A stretch of 64,000 nucleotides of DNA, taken from NCBI GenBank assembly GCA_905147135.1, contig LR990059.1:10253001-10317000 (forward strand). Direction: 5' to 3'. The notes under the pieces were generated by a model. It did no database searches. It was not told the DNA's origin and worked only from the letters and a program-made list of their open reading frames with translations. Positions 61,701-64,000 of the stretch are shown piece by piece. Within the stretch, counting starts at the first letter, position 1, and each line of letters begins with the position of its first letter. The translations under genes were made by a program, and so were the position numbers. The stretch comes from Blastobasis lacticolella. Lineage: Eukaryota; Arthropoda; Insecta; Lepidoptera; Blastobasidae.

Positions 61701-62520
61701 CTTATGATATGGCCAGATATCCAGTATCCAGCTAAACAGCTAACTGTTTCATCTCTAGTGGAAACATCAAATTAGTATTCTCAACCCAATTAACTGAGAT
61801 CAAATCACTGAGTTGTTTAATGCATCACCCATCAATGCATTCTGAAACCTACCCTAAATATAGAAGGAATGTTGAATTCAAATGTTAACCTATATATACT
61901 TACTAAAGTATTTTGTATTACCTCAAATTCTGCAGGTCTAAGTTGTCCAAAGAATATCTTTCTCAATACTTTGCCAACCAATAACACTAGAATAAATGCT
62001 TGTAAATACATTACCTGAAAGATTTAAAATACAGTGTTACATTACTAAAATAAACATGATTGTCCAAGAAACTTGCTCAACACACCTACGGTTCCATGTA
62101 AAGAAATATTAATTTTCCAAAAATTTTAAATAGAGTGTAGTAGTCTTTAAGCTTGTCCTTGGACTGCCAGAATCTCAAGAATCAGTGACTTTTTTTGGGT
62201 TGACCACTGTGGATCCTGGATAAACAGGAGTTGCAGCAGTGGAAATGAGTGGTGTGCCTACACATTTAACTCAGTAAATACAATTTAATTTTAGAAAGCA
62301 TTGTAGAAGGAACCCAGTAAGGCTAATGATGAACCAAAAGTAATGTAAATTGCCAACTCTAAGGATAAACAAAATAATTACTTACAGCCATACTTGGATT
62401 AGAATTTGTAAGGTAAACTATTGATGGATAAAACTGCTGCTTCTGGTAATAAGCATTGCCTATTACCACAGTGGTTAGGGCAAGGCTGATCACCGTTGCT
62501 AGAATCGCCTTCATCTTCAT
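46720..62520 (-). CDS. sip3: E3 ubiquitin ligase Hrd1/synoviolin
   Basis: ER membrane RING ubiquitin ligase of ER-associated degradation, which with Sel1L/Hrd3 ubiquitinates misfolded proteins. Eleven coding exons close in frame at 559 codons plus stop. Residues 1-250 carry the expected hydrophobic membrane segments, with hallmarks HAYYLKHQFYP-like [24 protein letters not shown] and [31 protein letters not shown] leads to a RING-H2 with C292, C295, C308, H310, H313, C316, C327 and C330, all present and one residue off the human numbering. A Pro/Ala/His-rich region follows, then the coiled segment [20 protein letters not shown]...[12 protein letters not shown] and the terminal [10 protein letters not shown] box, as in vertebrate SYVN1. 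The start is Met at 62520; a second Met lies two codons on. A TTTTAG just upstream suggests a 5' leader intron. The introns are heavily invaded by transposons. The symbol follows the Drosophila name. Confidence 0.93.
46830..47160 (+). repeat. tRNA-like SINE in sip3 intron 10
   Basis: The head has a pol III B-box-like 'gcgttcaaatctcc' preceded by A-box-like 'tcgccaaggggtcagactcg'. The body contains 'aggtcagatggcagtcgctg' and 'acgccaagatgatgat'. A second copy of the body is at 59595-59770. Confidence 0.55.
47307..47507 (-). CDS. sip3: sip3 exon 10 (Ala/Ser-rich)
   Basis: Encodes [20 protein letters not shown] followed by about ten Ala-Ser type repeats (GCN/TCN triplets) and a [13 protein letters not shown] acidic end. 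Human HRD1 also has a low-complexity Ala/Ser/Thr tail. The open frames on the + strand over it are shadows. Confidence 0.85.
   Translation of the reverse strand, partial: SNGGTHVAHAHQVRAGRGGELRSVRGVRSIRNIRSVRIRSVRSVYQQSGICACAARLLHRGAGGRR
48090..48490 (-). repeat. RTE-like LINE 3' end, interrupted by a MITE
   Basis: 'cccactgctgggcataggcc', 'ccttgtgccttccgcatcca' then (after the insert) 'tacctgcgatctttaccagg' follow the same order as the uninterrupted copy at 53205-53440. Confidence 0.7.
48165..48422. mobile_element. 258-bp MITE with TA target duplication
   Basis: Inverted ends GAGCTCGTCTAATCTAAAAT and the complement of ATTTTAGACTAGACGAGCTC, with one difference in 20. Flanked by TA at 48163-48164 and 48423-48424. 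The sister LINE copy at 53262-53285 reads through as CAGCTGGTACCTGCGAT, the empty site. TA duplication points to the Tc1/mariner group. Confidence 0.85.
48480..48760 (+). repeat. SINE-like repeat (family D)
   Basis: Shares 'agggcctctccc', 'cgaaaggg', 'cgagtgtaagg' and 'tctgccggacaccacacggc' in order with 52300-52535. Confidence 0.65.
48771..48886 (-). CDS. sip3: sip3 exon 9
   Basis: Encodes [25 protein letters not shown], the helix that in human HRD1 reads SLRNIHTLLDAAMLQINQYL. Ends GAAAT/GTGAGT. Confidence 0.9.
48996..49058. repeat. Left outer inverted repeat around the Transib element
   Basis: 'gtttcctaccgcgtaccttt' and the sequence around it is matched by the reverse complement of 50856-50920. 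Both arms lie outside the 5-bp target duplication of the inner element, so they belong to an older host repeat. Confidence 0.7.
49090..50848 (+). mobile_element. Transib-type DNA transposon, internally reduced
   Basis: 1759 bp with inverted ends that both begin CACATAGGGGTATTT; similarity extends about 38 bp, to the phrase CCTAGCCGGGCGAAATT. It is flanked by a 5-bp direct repeat CGACG at 49085-49089 and 50849-50853. A GC-rich 5-bp duplication of CGNCG type and ends starting CAC are hallmarks of Transib, the superfamily related to the RAG1 recombinase. It carries a transposase fragment on the + strand. At about 330 residues the coding part is about half the usual Transib transposase, and it is frameshifted, so the copy is non-autonomous. 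It sits in a sip3 intron on the opposite strand. Confidence 0.8.
49360..50633 (+). pseudogene. RAG1/Transib-like transposase fragment with frameshift
   Basis: Apparent exon 1 (49360-49378, MDYHNT, donor ACAG/GTAAG) splices in phase to 49707 after TTTTAG and reads through [20 protein letters not shown]. The frame then shifts at 49841-49853, where TTTGG occurs twice 7 bp apart, fitting a 7-bp insertion. The downstream frame runs to 50633: [68 protein letters not shown] and [16 protein letters not shown]. The SEEA.EARNK..R..R...ARK.SR block resembles the region of the last catalytic Glu in Transib/RAG1. The N-terminal catalytic part is absent. It ends in an acidic Ser-rich tail ([14 protein letters not shown]). 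Family assignment is from motif memory plus the element's ends. Confidence 0.68.
50856..50920. repeat. Right outer inverted repeat around the Transib element
   Basis: Reverse complement of the arm at 48996-49058, with small differences (for example GTCCGTG versus GTCCGGG and an extra 'tatg'). Confidence 0.7.
51419..51950. mobile_element. PIF/Harbinger-like MITE with GC-rich core
   Basis: 532 bp with inverted ends GGCGCCATCTCCACGAGCGA and the complement of TCGCTCGTGGAGATGGCCCC; pairing continues through GAGAATCGCG. Flanked by TAA at 51416-51418 and 51951-51953, a typical Harbinger target. The core holds perfect 21-bp GC arms (51589-51609 with 51622-51642). No transposase. Confidence 0.8.
52075..52270 (+). 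repeat. Interspersed repeat (family C)
   Basis: Reverse-complement relative of 38696-38945, recognisable by 'cccccgatgaaaaaagag' and 'ggctcccgaacggatata'. Confidence 0.5.
52300..52535 (+). repeat. SINE-like repeat (family D)
   Basis: Collinear with 48480-48760: 'ataacagtccgctgcaggac', 'agggcctctcccacgaaagg' and 'ctgccggacaccacacggcc'. Confidence 0.65.
52539..52682. mobile_element. 144-bp MITE next to sip3 exon 8
   Basis: Inverted ends ATATTATTATATTAGACGGG and the complement of CGCGTCTAATATAATAATAT, with one mismatch; pairing continues into GACTTACA. It lies about 60 bp from the sip3 exon 8 donor. Probable TA target. Confidence 0.8.
52741..52865 (-). CDS. sip3: sip3 exon 8
   Basis: Encodes [20 protein letters not shown] and [21 protein letters not shown], matching human LTPEELRALEGHERQHLEARLQ. 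Confidence 0.9.
53060..53190 (+). repeat. GC-rich interspersed repeat (family E)
   Basis: 'gggtgggccgtgcccacccc', 'ggcttcatcggcc' and 'gggccaggccccccc' recur in the same order at 62800-63525. The first phrase also occurs at 40196. Confidence 0.6.
53205..53440 (-). repeat. RTE-like LINE 3' end, uninterrupted copy
   Basis: On the reverse strand it carries the [12 protein letters not shown] tail coding sequence. On the + strand it reads 'catgcagctggtacctgcga', 'ccccatcggccatctgttct', 'cgagctatgtgccctgccca'. It serves as the reference for the interrupted copies at 48090 and 53770. Confidence 0.65.
53770..54036 (-). repeat. RTE-like LINE 3' end, left part of an interrupted copy
   Basis: Reverse-strand reading [20 protein letters not shown] matches the RTE tail pattern (W.DDI....G..WM..AQDR). 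It stops at CGAGCTAC, where the long-TIR element begins, and seems to resume at 56235. Confidence 0.6.
54037..54470 (+). repeat. Left terminal inverted repeat of the long-TIR element
   Basis: It contains an internal near-duplicate: 'tttttaaagtattttacggc' followed by 'gtctgcc.ttttaatatgtt' occurs at about 54200 and again at about 54338. It also contains an open frame (54273-54497) beginning [19 protein letters not shown]. Confidence 0.88.
55286..55540 (-). CDS. Unrecognised exon-like frame inside the long-TIR element
   Basis: After a TGTGCAG acceptor-like site the frame encodes [20 protein letters not shown], then [20 protein letters not shown] and [12 protein letters not shown], ending at a stop. 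A short frame upstream on the same strand (55745-55620, [20 protein letters not shown]) and an acidic one downstream (54869-54754, [18 protein letters not shown]) may belong to the same gene. The splicing does not resolve cleanly. No known domain recognised. Confidence 0.35.
   Translation of the reverse strand, partial: GRATKIPAALKKSYEERLQESNLTTLEEIRIRGDNNETHKLYFHRMFNMKGAEALRGHSTRINRTPSKTNIVYHLPYHKVVNCE
55801..56234 (-). repeat. Right terminal inverted repeat of the long-TIR element
   Basis: Reverse complement of the left repeat over the same 434 bp. At least one substitution is seen (Asn versus Ile codon in the shared open frame). The near identity implies a recent insertion or gene conversion between arms. 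Confidence 0.88.
56588..56851 (-). CDS. sip3: sip3 exon 7 (rest of RING, Ala/His/Pro region)
   Basis: Encodes [20 protein letters not shown] and [16 protein letters not shown], then Pro/Ala runs and a repeated AAH tripeptide. The local GC content is extreme for this region and creates long spurious open frames on both strands. Confidence 0.92.
56852..58744. other. sip3 intron 6
   Basis: 1.9 kb, no exon seen. 57950-58210 has internal inverted similarity ('ttccacggtacgtgattctg' against the complement of 'caaaatcacgcaccgcggaa'), possibly a MITE. 58380-58640 is GC-rich and unassigned. Confidence 0.45.
58745..58887 (-). CDS. sip3: sip3 exon 6 (RING, first Cys pair)
   Basis: Encodes [20 protein letters not shown]...[11 protein letters not shown]. 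The RING is split by an intron after the first zinc-binding pair. Confidence 0.93.
58945..59030 (+). repeat. SINE-like repeat fragment
   Basis: 'cggcgggcaagcgggccacc', 'ggttaccgccgcctatggac', 'aacaacaccagggg' resemble family A and the 39095 family. Confidence 0.5.
59141..59329 (+). other. Exon-like open frame on the + strand in sip3 intron 5
   Basis: After TCTCTAG an open frame of 62 codons runs to [43 protein letters not shown]. The composition looks protein-like, but there is no ATG, no clear partner exon and no recognised domain. It could be a chance frame or a gene fragment. Confidence 0.25.
59363..59547 (-). CDS. sip3: sip3 exon 5 (TM6)
   Basis: Encodes [20 protein letters not shown] and [20 protein letters not shown], then [14 protein letters not shown] and a split Arg codon. 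Confidence 0.93.
59595..59770 (+). repeat. SINE fragment (same family as 46830-47160)
   Basis: 'agaggtcagacgacagtcgc' and 'gacgccaagatt' match the body of the copy in intron 10. Confidence 0.5.
60060..60254 (-). CDS. sip3: sip3 exon 4 (TM4-TM5)
   Basis: 65 codons from [20 protein letters not shown] to [18 protein letters not shown]. Contains the conserved [10 protein letters not shown]. Confidence 0.93.
60255..60607. other. sip3 intron 3
   Basis: 353-bp AT-rich intron, nothing recognised. Confidence 0.6.
60608..60760 (-). CDS. sip3: sip3 exon 3 (TM3)
   Basis: 51 codons: [20 protein letters not shown] through [11 protein letters not shown], nearly identical in pattern to human HRD1. Confidence 0.93.
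60761..61921. other. sip3 intron 2
   Basis: 1.16-kb intron largely made of the hAT-like MITE at 61070-61757. The rest is AT-rich and unassigned. Confidence 0.6.
61070..61757. mobile_element. hAT-like MITE with TATCCGG-rich ends
   Basis: 688 bp with terminal TTGAGATGAAAC and the complement of GTTTCATCTCTA. Flanked by an 8-bp direct repeat GTGGAAAC (61062-61069 and 61758-61765). An 8-bp duplication with YAGAGATG-like ends is typical of hAT elements. Subterminal zones carry many copies of TATCCGG/CCGGATA, likely transposase-binding repeats. Confidence 0.82.
61922..62014 (-). CDS. sip3: sip3 exon 2 (TM2)
   Basis: 31 codons: [20 protein letters not shown] then [11 protein letters not shown], matching human VLYIQAFVLVFLLGKVMGKV. 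Confidence 0.92.
62386..62520 (-). CDS. sip3: sip3 exon 1 (start, TM1)
   Basis: 45 codons: [20 protein letters not shown] signal-anchor-like TM1, then [20 protein letters not shown], matching the first luminal loop of HRD1. Donor GCT/GTAAGT. Confidence 0.9.
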
Positions 62521-64000
62521 GAGTTTTTCGGGGGCATGAAGCACTAAAATTTACATAAATGATATATCGGTGGAATCGTCTATGCACTGAAAAACTGTGT
62601 AATTGTCAACAAATCCATTTTCAAAACATCTTTTCCTATCGTCGTTTAGCAAAAAACTAATTTTGACGTGTTCACTGTTCATTTGTGTGACATTTCTTTA
62701 TGTTTTTGTCGAACGGTTTTAGCTACAAATAGTTGGTGGTGCACCCGTGCTAGATAAACCGGTGAAAAACCGGTGATTGTTGAAAGTGCTGATACATAAG
62801 CGTAGGAAGGGGGAGGGCCGGGTGGGCCGTGCCCACCCCAGAACGGTCTGGTGCCCACCCCAGGATGTACCGATACGAAACTCTGGGCTGGACACATAAA
62901 AAAATTCACACATACATAATTTCAATGAAACACAACCGCGGAATCCACAAACCGCAGAATTCACACTCACTTTTTCGACTCAGTATTCAGATACTTTTCT
63001 TATCATTAACCTAGCTCGTTGTTTTCAGTTATTCATTGATTTCCCTTAAATTACTATTGTAAGGATCACCTACTGCTGTTAAGACAAAAAATGGCCAAAA
63101 TCGCGAAGTCGCTCCGCTCACTCATTCATCCAATAATCAACTCATGCTTTTAAGACCCAAAATGTCATATATTTCGAACTAGCTCCACTAGCTCGCTGTT
63201 GCAGGTGTTTTGAGAATAAAATCCAAATAATTTTAATTTCGTTATTTTTTTTAGTCGTTCTTTCAATGTGTTCACACCAGGTCTTTTGAGCCACGATTCA
63301 ATAAATTTCGTACTCTCCACATTCGCTCATTTTAAAACAATCACATCGCCCATACCGCCCAACAATTCAAATTATAAGAACCAATATATCAACAGAGCTT
63401 GACTACGTAAAATTAACGACTGAGGTTTGGCTTGTACGGTGGCTTTAACCGTGCTGACTTGGCTTCATCCGCCACCTCAGGGGCCAGCCCCCCCCCCTGG
63501 AAAACAGCCCTAGATACGCCAATGTACCTATACACAATCACAATACAAAAATTATCAGTCAGAAATGCGTGAGATCGTGAGTGCGTGAGATGAATGTATT
63601 ACGATTTCTGATAGGGCGAAAACAATAAATATCTCAACAACTCGACAAAAAGTGCTAGAGATGGGTTATAAATAATGTTAGTATAGACGACATGCTAGTG
63701 CTTTTATACACCACATTCATTATTGTCCTAACATGCCGCCGATTGGGAAACAATTGATGAAAAGACACGGATCATGTTCCTTCTGTGAAAAATTACAGTG
63801 ATTCTACTGTGACGTAAAATTCTATTCTAGCACTTTACTATCGAGGTTTGGCAAACGTGTGGCAGCACTATTAAGTTAGCCAAAGTAACTCAGACATTTT
63901 ACTTTTGACAAAAAAAAAATCTCCCATTTACCGGTGAATCATCGGCTTTTTTCAGAAATCGGTGAAAAAAACTAGAGCTCAAAATTATGAAAGATCGTTT
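62521..64000. other. Region upstream of sip3
   Basis: Contains the presumed sip3 leader and promoter, where no core motif stands out, and a family E GC-rich repeat in two separated parts (62800-62880 and about 63440-63530). No exon of a further gene is recognised up to the window end. Confidence 0.5.
62800..63530 (+). repeat. GC-rich interspersed repeat (family E), interrupted
   Basis: The left part 'gggtgggccgtgcccacccc' and right part 'ggcttcatccgccacctcag' / 'gggccagccccccccc' correspond to the contiguous copy at 53060-53190. About 550 bp of other sequence separates them. Confidence 0.55.

Noticed and set aside
1..64000. CRISPR arrays, operons, integrons, riboswitches
   Set aside because: Spliced genes and insect repeats show this is a eukaryotic nuclear sequence. 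The only regular arrays are the 44-bp and 11-bp tandems, which have no spacers.

Overview
The window looks like nuclear DNA from an insect, almost certainly a moth or butterfly. It is AT-rich, has short exons with ordinary GT/AG introns, and is full of interspersed repeats of types familiar from Lepidoptera (RTE-like LINE tails, tRNA-like SINEs, Helentron-like repeats, MITEs). There are three clear host genes and one nested, probably broken gene. No prokaryotic operon, rRNA or CRISPR is present.

Left half (about 6.0-38.6 kb, + strand): the gene for an ETS1/2-type transcription factor, the orthologue of Drosophila pointed (pnt). The Pointed/SAM domain lies in a P2-type exon at 6015-6218, continued at 6690-6818. 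A separate GC-rich promoter region near 19.15-19.3 kb precedes a P1-type first exon (19689-19962). Both starts splice in the same phase into shared exons for a Tyr/Pro/His-rich linker (32191-32460, 33927-34082) and the ETS domain (35152-35270, 35872-36029, 36895-36958). The P2 exons upstream of the Pointed domain are not visible and probably lie outside the window. The P1 model closes exactly at 346 codons plus stop.

Middle (41.8-46.4 kb, + strand): mRpL37, a mitochondrial large-ribosomal-subunit protein (5 exons, 410 aa). Its third intron carries, on the opposite strand, a THAP zinc-finger gene with one in-frame stop.

Right part (46.7-62.5 kb, - strand): the ER-associated-degradation ubiquitin ligase Hrd1/synoviolin (sip3), 11 coding exons and 559 aa, convergent with mRpL37 (287 bp between stop codons). 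Its introns hold a dense set of DNA transposons whose ends and target duplications can be read: a Transib-type element (5-bp duplication CGACG) with a RAG1/Transib-like transposase fragment; an unclassified 2.2-kb element with 434-bp terminal inverted repeats and a 3-bp duplication; a PIF/Harbinger-like MITE (TAA); a TA-flanked MITE inside an RTE tail; and a hAT-like MITE (8-bp duplication).

The host genes are unrelated in function: Ras/MAPK-responsive transcription (pnt), mitochondrial translation (mRpL37) and ER protein quality control (sip3). The most unusual material is the mobile DNA in the sip3 introns, above all the Transib copy and the long-TIR element.
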